Shown here: positions 9,723 through 21,717 of the stretch, one piece after another
How the letters are laid out: each line of letters opens with the position of its first letter
Position numbering within the stretch: position 1 is the first letter of the stretch
Translations under genes and position numbers: made by a program
The notes under the pieces: model-generated
Database searches by the model: none
What the model was told of the DNA's origin: nothing
What the model saw: only the letters and a program-made list of their open reading frames with translations
Assembly: GCF_017894365.1 (NCBI RefSeq)
Contig: NZ_CP059467.1
Span: forward strand, 3,658,001-3,722,000
Direction: 5' to 3'
DNA: 64,000 nt
Source: Aromatoleum bremense
GTDB lineage: Bacteria; Pseudomonadota; Gammaproteobacteria; Burkholderiales; Rhodocyclaceae

Positions 9723-10607
9723 TCAGTGCAGTGTCGACGGCGGTGTGCCCAGTTCGGGATGCGAGGCGAAAAGGGCATCGATCTCGGCGGGCTCGAAGCG
9801 GTAGTCGTGGTTCGACAGGTCGTCGCGCACGACCAGCTCGCCATGCTCCTCGATGATCCGCCTGACTTCCGCTTCGCCGAGGCTGCGTAGCATGCCGATG
9901 ACCTTGTCGCGGTCGGCGGGCCAGTCGTGCGTCACAGGGCGGGCGTCGAACAGGCGGACGTTTTCTTCGGCGAACAGCCGCCCGAGCAGGGTTTCCGGCG
10001 CGAGCGTCAGCAGTTCGCCGGGCTGCACGGTCTGGGCCAGCAGGTGGGCGCGCGTCCAGCCGTCCTCGTCGCGCGCGTCGGCGCCGGGCAGCTTCTGCAG
10101 GAACAAGGCGGCGGCCGCATCCTCATTGCATGCGAGCCAGATGCCGGCGGGCTGCTGCTCGGACTGCACCAGGTAGTGTTCGAACGTCGCCGCGATGCTG
10201 TCGCCTTCGAGCGGCACGAGGCTGCGGTAAGGCTGGTCGAGCGCGGGGATGTCGAGCGTGAGCTGCAGGATGCCGTCGCCGATCAGATCCTTCAGGCCGC
10301 CGTCCGCGGGGACGTCGCCGTCGGTTGCGGCGAACGCGCGCAGGTTCAGCGTCTCGGTGCAGTCGACGACCAGCAGCTTGAGCGCCCGCTCGCCCCGGAT
10401 CTGGAACGTCAGCCGGCCGGCCTGCTTCAGGTTCGCGGTGATCAGCGCGGACACGGCGCTCATTTCCCCGAGCAGGCGCGCCACTTCGGCGGGGTAGTCG
10501 CGCCCTTCCTGCAGCGCTTTCCAGACGTCGTCGAGACGCACCACCGCGCCGCGGATGTCGAGGTCGTCGAGCAGGAAACCGCGGACGTAGCTCGGATTGG
10601 GAGTCAT
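9723..10607 (-). CDS. hslO: Hsp33-family chaperone lacking all four zinc-binding cysteines
   Basis: This 294-residue protein matches Hsp33 along its length: [23 protein letters not shown], then [25 protein letters not shown], then GILQLTLDI. Hsp33 is normally a redox-switched holdase whose C-terminal Cys-X-Cys and Cys-X2-Cys bind zinc. Here the matching C-terminal stretch reads [20 protein letters not shown] and [17 protein letters not shown], with none of the four cysteines. The rest of the fold, including the [18 protein letters not shown] linker, is kept. It may act as a constitutive or differently triggered holdase. The start [10 protein letters not shown] is chosen because it has AGGA upstream and matches family starts. 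Confidence 0.88.
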   Translation of the reverse strand: MTPNPSYVRGFLLDDLDIRGAVVRLDDVWKALQEGRDYPAEVARLLGEMSAVSALITANLKQAGRLTFQIRGERALKLLVVDCTETLNLRAFAATDGDVPADGGLKDLIGDGILQLTLDIPALDQPYRSLVPLEGDSIAATFEHYLVQSEQQPAGIWLACNEDAAAALFLQKLPGADARDEDGWTRAHLLAQTVQPGELLTLAPETLLGRLFAEENVRLFDARPVTHDWPADRDKVIGMLRSLGEAEVRRIIEEHGELVVRDDLSNHDYRFEPAEIDALFASHPELGTPPSTLH

Positions 10608-10638
10608 GCAGGGATTCCTGTTATTGCGCATTCTCATT

Positions 10639-13011
<2,373 letters not shown>

Positions 13012-13140
13012 GAGGGAATAATGGCCGAGAAGGCGGCAAGCGGCCGCCGGGCAAAGGATGCGATGGTGCAACAACCGGCCGCACCGCCGCAAGCGCCGGC
13101 GCGCCGCGTCAGCGCCGAACGGCGGAGCGTCGTGCCGCGG

Positions 13141-13989
13141 TCACAGCGCGATCAGGGTTTGCCGTCCGTACCACTGCTCGCCGGCGTCGAGCTCGATCCT
13201 GCGGCGCGCGGCCGCGGCTTCGACGCACAGCATGTGCCGGAAGCCGTTGGCCGGCATGTCGGGCAGTTGCGCGCAGCGCTGTTCCCACGGGTTCCACACC
13301 ACGACGTCCGGAAAGCCTTCGACATTGATGCCGAGGCTGCGCCAGCCATCGCGCAGCAGCAACGGGCGCTGCACGTCGTGATAGACGCGGTCGGTCTCGG
13401 CTTCGACGACGAGCGCCTCGCCGCTGTCGCGCTTGATCCGGTCGTTGTCCGCGGCGTCGCGGTATTCGTGGCCGTGCAGGCCCTCGAGGCGCGCGTTCTC
13501 GACTTCGCGCACGCGCAAGTAGGTGTGCAGCGCGGCGGTGAACGCAAACGACGCGTGGCCGGTGTTCTCGACTTCGAACTCGACGCCGAGGCGTTCGTTT
13601 TCGATGATCACCGTCACCTCGGCGGAGAAGCGCTGCGGCCACGCCGCGTAGCTCGCATCGTCTTCGCTCGTCGTCAGCGTCACCAGCGCGAAGTCGTCGC
13701 CGCTGCGCTGCTCGCCAAGGCTCCAAGGCCGGGTGCGCACGAGGCCGTGCTTCGGCAGCTTGCCGAGCGTGGCGAACTGCGGAAAGCATACCGGGATGCC
13801 GCCGCGAATCGCCGTGCTGCCGTCGTGCCGTGCCTGCGGACTGAGGTACAGCCACTCGCTGCCGCCGGCCGGTGTCCAGGACAGCACCTGGGCGCCGAAC
13901 AACGAGACGACCGCCTGCGCGCCGCCCGGCGTGCGCAGGACGAGCGCGGGTTGATCGTGGAAGGTGCGTGTTTCGATGGATGCGGTCAT
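13141..13989 (-). CDS. D-hexose-6-phosphate mutarotase (YeaD-like aldose 1-epimerase family)
   Basis: This 282-residue enzyme shows the conserved stretches of the YeaD group of galactose-mutarotase-like enzymes: VSLFGAQVLSWTPAG near residue 30, AIRGGIPVCFPQFATLGKLPKHGLVRTRPW around residues 60-90, and SFAFTAALHTYLRVREVENARLEGLHG near residues 140-165. The family interconverts the anomers of hexose-6-phosphates in the cytoplasm. Two bent beta-sheet halves and a catalytic His/Glu pair are expected. The HTYL and C-terminal NPWEQ regions fit these positions. It lies between two unrelated minus-strand genes. Substrate preference is not visible from sequence. Confidence 0.85.
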   Translation of the reverse strand: MTASIETRTFHDQPALVLRTPGGAQAVVSLFGAQVLSWTPAGGSEWLYLSPQARHDGSTAIRGGIPVCFPQFATLGKLPKHGLVRTRPWSLGEQRSGDDFALVTLTTSEDDASYAAWPQRFSAEVTVIIENERLGVEFEVENTGHASFAFTAALHTYLRVREVENARLEGLHGHEYRDAADNDRIKRDSGEALVVEAETDRVYHDVQRPLLLRDGWRSLGINVEGFPDVVVWNPWEQRCAQLPDMPANGFRHMLCVEAAAARRRIELDAGEQWYGRQTLIAL

Positions 13990-14040
13990 GAGCGGGTAAG
14001 GTGGGATCGGTCCTGGGGGGAGAGGGAGAGTCTCGGGGGG

Positions 14041-16728
14041 TCAGTCCTGCAGCGGGAGCACGCCGATCTTGACGGTGCTGTCTTCCGGATCGTTCGACAG
14101 CGTGAAGCCGAGCCCCTGCACGAACTTCAGCATCCGCTCGTTGTTCGCGAGGAATACGCCGTTCATGTACATGATGCCCTTGTTGCGCGCCGTCTCGATG
14201 AGGATCCCCATCAGCTTGCGCGCGAGGCCGTGGCGCTGCCAGGCGTCGGCGACGACAATGGCGAATTCGCAGGATTCGCCGTCCGGATTCACCGCGTAGC
14301 GGCACACGCCGATCTCGACTTCCTTGCCGTCTTCCTGGATCGTCGCGAGGAACGCCATCTCGCGGTCGTAGTCGATCTGCGTCAGCCGCGCGACCATCGC
14401 CGGCGGCAGCTCGCGCATCGTGTTCATGAAGCGGTAGTACTTCGTCTCGGCCGACAGCGTGCGCACGAACTCGACTTCGAGCTCGGCGTCTTCCGGCTTG
14501 ATCGGCCGGATCGTGACCTCGACGCCGTCGACACTCGACCACTTCGTGATGAGCTGCGACGGATACGGATGGATCGCCATGTGCGCGTAGCGGTCGACCG
14601 ACGGCGAGACGTTCTCGACCGTCACGCGCGCGTCGACGGCGACGGCGCCGTTCTCGTCGACGATCAGCGGATTGATCTCGAGCTCGGTGATCCACGGCAG
14701 TTCGCACACCATCTCGGAGACGCGCAGCAACACGAACTCCAGCGACTCCATATTCACCGGCGGCATGTTGCGGAATTCGCCGAGCAGCACCGACACGCGC
14801 GACGACTTGATCAGGTCGCGCACGAGGTAGTGGTTCAGCGGCGGCAGCGCGATTTCCATGTCGCGGTTCGCGACCACGCGGTTGCCGCCTTCGCCGAAAG
14901 TGATCACCGGGCCGAACACCGCGTCGCGCCTGACGCCGACGACGAGTTCCCGGCCGTTGCGCTTGAGGATCATCGGCTCGATCGCGACGCCGTTGATCGT
15001 CGCCGCGGGCTTGTTCTTGCGCACTTCCTCGAGGATTTCCTGGTACGCGGTGCGCACCGCCGCGAGGCTGCCGAGATTGAGCCGCACGCCGCCGGAGTCA
15101 GCCTTGTGGATGATCGACGGCGAGTCGATCTTCATCACCACCGGCAGGCCGATTTCCTCGGCGAGCACCATGGCCTCGGTCGCCGAGCGCGCGACCACCG
15201 TCTGCGCGATCGGGATGCGGAACGCGGCGAGCAGCGCCTTCGATTCCATCGAGTTGAGCACCTTGCGGCGCTCGGCCAGCGCGGTCTCGATGACCAGCCG
15301 CGCGCTCTCGACGCTCGGCGGATTGAGGTGCGACAGCGACGCCGGCGTCTGCATCAGCAGCTTCTGGTTGCGGTAGTACGCCGACAGGTGGCTGAACAGC
15401 TCGACCGCCGGCTCCGGGGTGCGGAAAGTCGGGATGCCGGCGGCTTCGAAAACCTTGCGCCCGGGGCCGACCAGCTGCTCGCCCATCCAGCACGTCACGA
15501 CCGGCTTGTCGGCGGTCTTCTCGAGCTCGACGACCGCCTCGGCGACCGCGGTCGGATCGGTGTTGGCCTGCGGCGTCAGCATCACCAGCACGCCGTCGAC
15601 GTTCGGCCCTTCGAGCACCGCCTGAACGGCCTTGCGATAACGCTCGACGTCCGCGTCGCCGAGGATGTCCACCGGGTTGCCGTGCGACCATCCGGCCGGC
15701 AGCGCGGCGTTGAGCTTTTCCATCGTGCCGTCCGAGAACTCGGAAAGCGGGATATCCAGGTCGGCCGCGCGGTCGGCCGCCATCACGCCCGGCCCGCCGC
15801 CGTTGGTGACGATCGCCAGGCGGTTGCCGCGCGGGCGGAAGTGCGAGAACAGCGCGTTCGCCGCGGCGAACAGCTGCCCCATGTTGTACAGCCGGATGAC
15901 GCCGGCTCGCCGCAGTGCAGCATCGAAGACCGCATCGTTGCCGCTCATCGAGCCCGAGTGCGAGCGGATCGCGCGCGACACGTCCGGGTGGCGCCCCACC
16001 TTGATCAGCAGCACCGGCTTGACGCGCGCCGCGCCGCGCAGCGCGCTCATGAAGCGGCGCGCGTCGCGGATGCCTTCGACATACATGATGATGCTCTCGG
16101 TGCGCGGGTCCGAGATCATGTATTCGAGCACTTCGCCGAAGTCGATGTCGCTCGACGAGCCGAGCGAGACGACCGCCGAGAAGCCGATGTTGTTCGGTTC
16201 CGCCCAGTCCAGGATCGACGTGCACAGCGCCCCGGACTGTGAGATCAGGCCGATCGTGCCCTTGATCGCGCTGACATGCGCGAACGTCGCGTTCAGGCCC
16301 AGCACCGGACGCATGATGCCGAGGCAGTTCGGGCCGAGCAGGCGAATGCGGTAGCGGCGCGCGGCCTCGACGACGTGGCGTTCGAGCAGCGCGCCGCGCG
16401 CGCCGGTCTCGGAGAATCCGGTCGACATGATGATGACCGCCTTCACGCCGGCGCGACCGCAGCTCTCGACGATCGATAGCACCTGGTCGGCGCGCACTGC
16501 GATGACCACGAGGTCGAGGCGGTGCGGCACGTCCTCGACCGATTTGTAGCAGGGCACGCCGAGCACGGATTCGTGCTTGGGGTTGACGGCGAACAGCCGG
16601 CCGCGGAAACCCGCGTTCTGCATGTTGCGGATCACCACGTTGCCCAGGGATGCTTCACGCTGGCTCGCGCCGATCACGCCGACCGATTTGGGTTCGAGCA
16701 GGGGACTGAGGTAGTGCTTCTCTTTCAT
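14041..16728 (-). CDS. fused acyl-CoA synthetase (NDP-forming)-like and GNAT acetyltransferase (Pat/YfiQ type)
   Basis: This 895-residue protein has the architecture of the protein lysine acetyltransferase Pat/PatZ. A CoA-binding domain comes first (SVGVIGASQREASLGNVV). Next is a succinyl-CoA-ligase-like part with RLLGPNCLGIMRP, SQSGALCTSILDW and the RSHSGSMSGND His region. An ATP-grasp domain follows at about residues 480-700 (ALLAAFRIPIAQT, GLPVVMKIDSP, HKADSGGVRLNL). The GNAT domain occupies about 730-895 (VADAWQRHGLARKLMGI). Relatives acetylate and so inactivate acyl-CoA synthetases, and some respond to small ligands. Whether the ligase half is active cannot be judged here. Confidence 0.85.
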   Translation of the reverse strand: MKEKHYLSPLLEPKSVGVIGASQREASLGNVVIRNMQNAGFRGRLFAVNPKHESVLGVPCYKSVEDVPHRLDLVVIAVRADQVLSIVESCGRAGVKAVIIMSTGFSETGARGALLERHVVEAARRYRIRLLGPNCLGIMRPVLGLNATFAHVSAIKGTIGLISQSGALCTSILDWAEPNNIGFSAVVSLGSSSDIDFGEVLEYMISDPRTESIIMYVEGIRDARRFMSALRGAARVKPVLLIKVGRHPDVSRAIRSHSGSMSGNDAVFDAALRRAGVIRLYNMGQLFAAANALFSHFRPRGNRLAIVTNGGGPGVMAADRAADLDIPLSEFSDGTMEKLNAALPAGWSHGNPVDILGDADVERYRKAVQAVLEGPNVDGVLVMLTPQANTDPTAVAEAVVELEKTADKPVVTCWMGEQLVGPGRKVFEAAGIPTFRTPEPAVELFSHLSAYYRNQKLLMQTPASLSHLNPPSVESARLVIETALAERRKVLNSMESKALLAAFRIPIAQTVVARSATEAMVLAEEIGLPVVMKIDSPSIIHKADSGGVRLNLGSLAAVRTAYQEILEEVRKNKPAATINGVAIEPMILKRNGRELVVGVRRDAVFGPVITFGEGGNRVVANRDMEIALPPLNHYLVRDLIKSSRVSVLLGEFRNMPPVNMESLEFVLLRVSEMVCELPWITELEINPLIVDENGAVAVDARVTVENVSPSVDRYAHMAIHPYPSQLITKWSSVDGVEVTIRPIKPEDAELEVEFVRTLSAETKYYRFMNTMRELPPAMVARLTQIDYDREMAFLATIQEDGKEVEIGVCRYAVNPDGESCEFAIVVADAWQRHGLARKLMGILIETARNKGIMYMNGVFLANNERMLKFVQGLGFTLSNDPEDSTVKIGVLPLQD

Positions 16729-16961
16729 TTTTATCGCCTGGATGCAGGGTCCGTAACCGCTGGCCGTGGGTGACGAGGCCTTGGAAACCTTCGTTGGCCA
16801 CGCTTCGATGAGTACCGGAATTGCAGTCGTTACAGTCTGGTCGAATCTGAGCCGAGTGCAAGCTTACTGCAGTGCACCATGAGCCATTGTGCCATAAGTG
16901 GCAAGGCATTCCGATCGGGACTTGCCGCAATCCGGGGCGGCGCATCCGATGGCGGGGGCAT
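16729..16961. other. intergenic region without a recognised gene
   Basis: About 230 bp separate the start of the synthetase-GNAT gene from the stop of the histidine kinase gene, both on the minus strand. It should contain the promoter of the former. Short direct and inverted repeats such as GCAGTGCACCATGAGCCATTG occur near 16870, but I see no RNA gene or clear terminator. Confidence 0.35.
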
Positions 16962-18686
16962 TCATCGGCCGAGCGTGAAATAGAAGCTTGCGCCCTCGCC
17001 GGGCTTTGATTTCGCCCAGATCTGCCCGCCGTGGCGCTCGATGATGCGGTAGGTCGTCGCGAGGCCTATCCCGGAGCCCGGAAAATCGGTGCTGCGGTGC
17101 AGGCGATGAAAGGCGCGGAACAGGTTGCTGGCGAACGTCATGTCGAAGCCTGCGCCGTCGTCCGTGATGCAGAACACCCGCTGGCCCAGATCGCGCTTGG
17201 CCGTCAGCGAGATGTGCGCGACCGCGTTGCGCGAAGAAAACTTCCAGGCGTTGCCGAGCAGGTTCTGGAGCGCGAGCTGCATCAGTCCGCGGTCGGCCGT
17301 CACGATCAGGTCCCTCGTTATTTCCACCTCGACGCACCGGTCCGGCTCGTTCTTGCGCAGCTCGTCGATGATCTGGATCGCGAGTTCCGACAGATCGAAT
17401 GTTTCCCTCTGCAGCGAGTGGCGCGCCAGCTGCGCGAGCTTGATCAGGTCGTCGATGAGGTGCGACATGCGCATGCCGGCCTTGCGGATGCGCCCGATAT
17501 GCTCCCGTGCGTCCGGCTCGAGGCCGTCGCCGAGTTCTTCCTCGAGGATGCGGGCGAACCCGTCGATCGCGCGCAGCGGTGCGCGCAGGTCGTGGGACAC
17601 CGAATACGAAAACGCCTCGAGCTCGCGGTTCGACGCTTCCAGCTCGGCGGTGCGGGCGCGGACCCGGGCTTCGAGTTCCCGGTTGAGATTGCGCAGCGTC
17701 ATCTCGGCGATCTTGCGCGTCGAAATGTCGAACAGCGTTCCTGCCAGGCCGCGCGGCGCCGTGCCGTCTTCGTTGCCGCGGTCCACGCGATGCGCGGTCG
17801 CCTCGACCCAGCGTATCTCGCCGTTTTGCGTCAGCAGCCGCAATTGGGCGCTCCACGCCGGGAGCTCCTGCCGGAAAACCAGCGATATCTGGTGCCACGC
17901 CGCGGTGCGATCGTCGGGGTGGAAGTGATCCACCAGCGCGGTGTCGAGGCTCTCCTTCAGCATGTAGCCGGTGATCGTTTCCCAACCCCGGTTCAGGAAC
18001 GTCAGCCGGCCGCTTTCATCGGTGCGGAAGATGATCTCGTTGACCGACTCGATCAGCTCGCGATAGCGCACCTGGTTCTCGCGCAGCGACTGGTCGGACT
18101 CGACCCGGTGCGTGATGTCCCGCCCGATGCCGTGGTAGCCGGCGAAGCTTCCGTCGTGGTAGAGCGGGCGCCCGACCAGTTCGAGATAGCGGCGCCTCCC
18201 GGTGCTGTCGCGACGGCACAGCGTCAGGTTCAGCGGTGCCTGCTGCGCGAGGCTCGCACGGCATGCGTCCCAGCTTTGCGCCGATGCGTCCCCGCAGTCG
18301 AGTTCCCACGGCGTGTGGCCGAGGAATTCGAGTGGGTCGATTCGCGAGTGCTCCTGCAGGCCCGCGGTGATGTGGACATAGCAGTGTTGCGCGTCGGTCT
18401 TCCATTGCCAGTCGGACGAGAGATCGAGCAGTTCGGCGAGTTCGGCGGAATCGAAGCCGGCGGCGCCGGGCGCCTCGGGGGCCGCCGCCCGGCGCCGGAA
18501 AACATGCCAGCCGCACAGCGCGATGAGGACCAGGAGCAGGCCTGCGAGCGGCGCGAGCAGTGGCAGCGCGGAGGCGAACAGCGATGACTGGGCCAGCAGT
18601 GGGTGCGGAGTCATCAGCGCCGCCGCGAGTGCCGCCCCGGCAAGTCGACGCGCCGACGACTGAAAAGACTCATGAGACGTTTTCAC
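16962..18686 (-). CDS. membrane-anchored PAS sensor histidine kinase
   Basis: The chosen GTG start (VKTSHESFQ) gives 574 residues; the open frame continues upstream to 18800 without a good ribosome binding site. The N-terminus looks like a signal or anchor with hydrophobic stretches at about residues 13-30 and 38-60, ending in RRR. Two PAS domains follow (DLSSDWQWKTDAQ to HGIGRDITHRV, then RYRELIESVNEIIFRTDESG to GTLFDISTRKIAE). A short coiled coil, a HisKA domain with phospho-acceptor SYSVSHDLRAPLRAIDGF and an HATPase domain with NLLGNAWKFSSR, DDGAGFDM and GSGIGLATTYRI complete it. No response regulator is adjacent, so it is an orphan kinase in this window. Confidence 0.85.
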   Translation of the reverse strand: MKTSHESFQSSARRLAGAALAAALMTPHPLLAQSSLFASALPLLAPLAGLLLVLIALCGWHVFRRRAAAPEAPGAAGFDSAELAELLDLSSDWQWKTDAQHCYVHITAGLQEHSRIDPLEFLGHTPWELDCGDASAQSWDACRASLAQQAPLNLTLCRRDSTGRRRYLELVGRPLYHDGSFAGYHGIGRDITHRVESDQSLRENQVRYRELIESVNEIIFRTDESGRLTFLNRGWETITGYMLKESLDTALVDHFHPDDRTAAWHQISLVFRQELPAWSAQLRLLTQNGEIRWVEATAHRVDRGNEDGTAPRGLAGTLFDISTRKIAEMTLRNLNRELEARVRARTAELEASNRELEAFSYSVSHDLRAPLRAIDGFARILEEELGDGLEPDAREHIGRIRKAGMRMSHLIDDLIKLAQLARHSLQRETFDLSELAIQIIDELRKNEPDRCVEVEITRDLIVTADRGLMQLALQNLLGNAWKFSSRNAVAHISLTAKRDLGQRVFCITDDGAGFDMTFASNLFRAFHRLHRSTDFPGSGIGLATTYRIIERHGGQIWAKSKPGEGASFYFTLGR

Positions 18687-18958
18687 AGTGTTTTCGTCGG
18701 AGTGAGTCGGGATCGAAACCACGGATGGCCCGCGCTCGTCAGGGAATCTTACCTGCCGGGGCGGGTGCTCGGCGCGCCATTGCCCTGAATTGTTACGCAT
18801 AAACCGGACGGGTGGCTTAATCGACTACCCGAAACGGGTTCCGGATGCGATGCCGGCCCTGTCGTCGATGTCGCCTCGCCGATGACGCCTCGTCATGCAC
18901 CGGGGTGCCCTAGAATCGATGCCGTGCGCCACTCCGGATGACGACAGAAAGGAAAACG

Positions 18959-19525
18959 ATGACCATATCCCCAGATTCAGCCATTGCCGGCCCTTCGGCC
19001 TGGGTCGCGCGCTTCGCGCCGCTGATCCCCGCCGGTGGCCGCGTGCTCGACTTCGCGTGCGGCCGCGGCCGGCATGCGCGCTGGCTGGCCCGCCACGGCT
19101 GGGAGGTCGAGGCGGTGGACCGGGACGCGGCGGCGCTGGCGACGTTCGCCGGCGAGCCGCGCGTCAGCGTCGCCCAGGCGGACCTCGAAGGCGGCGACTG
19201 GCCTTACGGGACCGCGTGCTTCGATGCGATCGTCGTGACCAATTACCTCTACCGGCCGCGCCTCGGGCTGCTGCTCGACTGCCTCGCCGCGGACGGCGTG
19301 CTGATCTACGAAACCTTCATGCTCGGCAACGAGCGCTTCGGCAGGCCCGGCAACCCGGAGTTCCTGCTGTGCCCCGGCGAACTGCTCGAACGCCTCGTCG
19401 GCGATTACACGATCGTCGCCTTCGAGCAGGGCGAGGTCACCCAGCCGCGGCCGGCGGTCGTGCAGCGCGTGTGCGCCGTGAAGGGCCAGGGCATCACGGT
19501 GTTGCCGGATCGGCCACTCGCCTAG
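18959..19525 (+). CDS. class I SAM-dependent methyltransferase
   Basis: This 188-residue protein starts at the ATG at 18959, preceded by AAAGGAAAACG. An in-frame ATG 21 bp upstream has no such site. Motif I is GGRVLDFACGRGRHARWLARHG, followed by the acidic motif II EVEAVDRDAAAL and, later, FDAIVVTNYLYRP. This is the TehB-like small-molecule methyltransferase pattern. The substrate is unknown. Its 3' end overlaps the 3' end of the convergent selU gene by about 32 bp, so the two transcripts are antisense to each other there. Confidence 0.8.
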   Translation: MTISPDSAIAGPSAWVARFAPLIPAGGRVLDFACGRGRHARWLARHGWEVEAVDRDAAALATFAGEPRVSVAQADLEGGDWPYGTACFDAIVVTNYLYRPRLGLLLDCLAADGVLIYETFMLGNERFGRPGNPEFLLCPGELLERLVGDYTIVAFEQGEVTQPRPAVVQRVCAVKGQGITVLPDRPLA

Positions 19526-20588
19526 GCTCCGCGGGCTGCGCCGCGGCGGCGGCGAGTATCCGCCGTGCCAGCGCCTCGATGCCGGCCGGTGACAGGTCGT
19601 CGCTGGCGAAGGTCGGCGCGGTCGGAAAGCGGGTGAAATTCCTGTTCTGCGAACGGCGGTACAGCGGGTCGTAGTGCAGGTCGATGAACTCGGCGAAGAG
19701 CGTCGGCAGGTCGTGCGCCGCGGCGAGCGCCTTCCAGCGCTCCAGCGTCTCGTTGCTCTGCAGGCCCCTGAGGAAGTCGATCTTCTTCTGCAGGTCGGCG
19801 ATGTCGTCGCCGAGGTAGGCGTAGTCGCGCACGAGGAACTCGAGGCGTGCCTCGCGGCTTGCCTCGATCGCGACGCAGGGGCTCGCGCGCATCTGCCGGA
19901 TCAGCGCCTCGGGCACCTGGATGCGGCCGATCTTGCGGCTTTCGGCCTCGACGAACACCGGCCGCGCCGGGTCGAGCTCGCGCAAGGTGCGGAACAGTTC
20001 GGTTTCGAACGATTTCTGCGTCGGCTGCGGGCGGTCCGGCAGCGCGCCGAGCACCGAGCCCTTGTGCGCAGCGAGATGCTCGAGGTCGAGCACCTGCGCG
20101 CCGAGCCCCGCGAGCGCGTCGAGGACGCGCGTCTTGGCGCTGCCGGTGGCCCCGCACACCACGCGCAGGTCGAAGCGCGCCGGCAGCTCTTCGAGTTCCG
20201 CGACCACCATCCGGCGCCACGTCTTGTAGCCGCCTTCAAGCTGGCACGCATCCCAGCCGATCAGCCGCAGCCAGGTGACGAACGCGCCGCTGCGCTGGCC
20301 GCCGCGCCAGCAATACACCAGCGGCCGCCAGTTCTTCGGCTTGTCGTGGAAGCGGGTCCTGAGGTGATGCGCGATGTTCTCGGCGACCATCGCCGCGCCG
20401 ACGCGGCGCGCCTCGAACGCGGACTGCTGCTTGTAGATCGTGCCGACGACGACGCGCTGCGCGTTGTCGAGCACCGGGCAGCTGATCGCGCCGGGAATGC
20501 GGTCTTCGTCGAATTCCGCCGGGCTGCGGGCGTCGATGATCTCGTCAAAGGCGGACAGCTGTGCTACGGTCGCGATGCCTTTTTTCAT
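19494..20588 (-). CDS. selU: tRNA 2-selenouridine synthase
   Basis: This 364-residue protein (start MKKGIATVAQLSAFDEIIDARS) has an N-terminal rhodanese domain with active-site Cys in VYCWRGGQRSGAFVTWL. A P-loop ATPase-like domain follows with GATGSAKTRVL and FVEAESRKIGRIQVPEAL. This is the SelU/YbbB arrangement. SelU converts 2-thiouridine to 2-selenouridine at the wobble position of tRNAs for Lys, Glu and Gln, using selenophosphate made by SelD. The selD gene diverges from it 55 bp away, so the two likely share a promoter region. The upstream extension of the frame to 20645 lacks family similarity. Confidence 0.92.
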   Translation of the reverse strand: MKKGIATVAQLSAFDEIIDARSPAEFDEDRIPGAISCPVLDNAQRVVVGTIYKQQSAFEARRVGAAMVAENIAHHLRTRFHDKPKNWRPLVYCWRGGQRSGAFVTWLRLIGWDACQLEGGYKTWRRMVVAELEELPARFDLRVVCGATGSAKTRVLDALAGLGAQVLDLEHLAAHKGSVLGALPDRPQPTQKSFETELFRTLRELDPARPVFVEAESRKIGRIQVPEALIRQMRASPCVAIEASREARLEFLVRDYAYLGDDIADLQKKIDFLRGLQSNETLERWKALAAAHDLPTLFAEFIDLHYDPLYRRSQNRNFTRFPTAPTFASDDLSPAGIEALARRILAAAAAQPAEPRRVADPATP

Positions 20589-20643
20589 GCGTTGTCGCGG
20601 TGCTCCGGCCTGCGCCGGGCAACCGTTTCTCCCCCTGGAATCC

Positions 20644-21684
20644 ATGGATCAGATCAAACTCACGCAATTCTCCCACGGCGGCGGATGCGGCTGCAAAATC
20701 GCTCCCGCCGTGCTGTCGAAGCTGCTCGCGCACGCCCCGGCGGGCCTGGTCCCGCCGGACCTCCTGGTCGGCACCGAGACCGCCGACGACGCCGCGGTGT
20801 ATCGCCTCAATGAGCGCCAGGCGATCGTCGCGACGACCGACTTCTTCACGCCGATCGTCGATGATCCGTACGATTTCGGTCGCATCGCCGCGACCAACGC
20901 GCTGTCCGACGTGTACGCGATGGGCGGGCGGCCGATCATGGCGCTCGCGATCGTCGGCATGCCGATCGACAAGCTGCCGCCCGAAGTCATCGGCCGCATC
21001 CTCGAAGGCGGCGCCGCGGTGTGCCGCGACGCCGGCATCCCGATCGCCGGCGGACATTCGATCGACGTGCTCGAACCGATCTACGGGCTCGTCGGCCTCG
21101 GCGTCGTCGACCCCGCCCAAGTCAAGACCAACGCCGGCGCGCAGGCCGGCGACGTGCTGATCCTGACCAAGCCGCTCGGTATCGGCATCCTGTCGGCCGG
21201 GCTCAAGAAAGGCCTGATCAAAGATGCCGACTATGCCGCGATGCTGCACTGGACGACGCTCTTGAACCGGGTCGGGATGCGCCTGGCCGGCATGGCCGGC
21301 GTGCATGCGGTGACCGATGTCACCGGCTTCGGGCTGGCCGGCCACCTGCTCGAAATCTGCCGCGGCTCGGCCCTCGCGGCGAGCGTGACATTCGCCGAGC
21401 TGCCGACGATCGAAGCGGCGCTGCGGCTCGTGCGCGACGGCATCGCGACCGGCGCCTCGACGCGCAACTGGGCGAGCTACGGCGAATCGATCCGCTTCGC
21501 GGCCGAAGCGCCGGAGTGGCAGCGCAAGCTCGTCACCGATCCGCAGACCAGCGGCGGGCTCCTGATCGCCTGCGCGCCCGGCACCGTGGACGAGGTGCTC
21601 GCGGCGATCCGGGCGGAGCAGGGTAGCGACGGCCGCGTCATCGGCCGGATGGAGGCGGGCGAACCGCTGCTGCGGATCGTTTGA
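20644..21684 (+). CDS. selD: selenophosphate synthetase (Cys form)
   Basis: This 346-residue protein starts MDQIKLTQFSHGGGCGCKIA. The nucleophile position before the conserved Lys is Cys rather than selenocysteine. AIR-synthase-like features follow: ETADDAAVYRL, VATTDFFTPIVDDPYDFGRIAATNALSDVYAMGG, and AVTDVTGFGLAGHLLE in the C-terminal half. The enzyme makes selenophosphate from selenide and ATP, the donor for 2-selenouridine and, where present, selenocysteine. No selA, selB or tRNA-Sec is in the window, so only the tRNA-modification use is supported locally. Confidence 0.94.
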   Translation: MDQIKLTQFSHGGGCGCKIAPAVLSKLLAHAPAGLVPPDLLVGTETADDAAVYRLNERQAIVATTDFFTPIVDDPYDFGRIAATNALSDVYAMGGRPIMALAIVGMPIDKLPPEVIGRILEGGAAVCRDAGIPIAGGHSIDVLEPIYGLVGLGVVDPAQVKTNAGAQAGDVLILTKPLGIGILSAGLKKGLIKDADYAAMLHWTTLLNRVGMRLAGMAGVHAVTDVTGFGLAGHLLEICRGSALAASVTFAELPTIEAALRLVRDGIATGASTRNWASYGESIRFAAEAPEWQRKLVTDPQTSGGLLIACAPGTVDEVLAAIRAEQGSDGRVIGRMEAGEPLLRIV

Positions 21685-21717
21685 CGGCGCGGTGCGACCC
21701 CGGGCCGCGCGCAGCGG

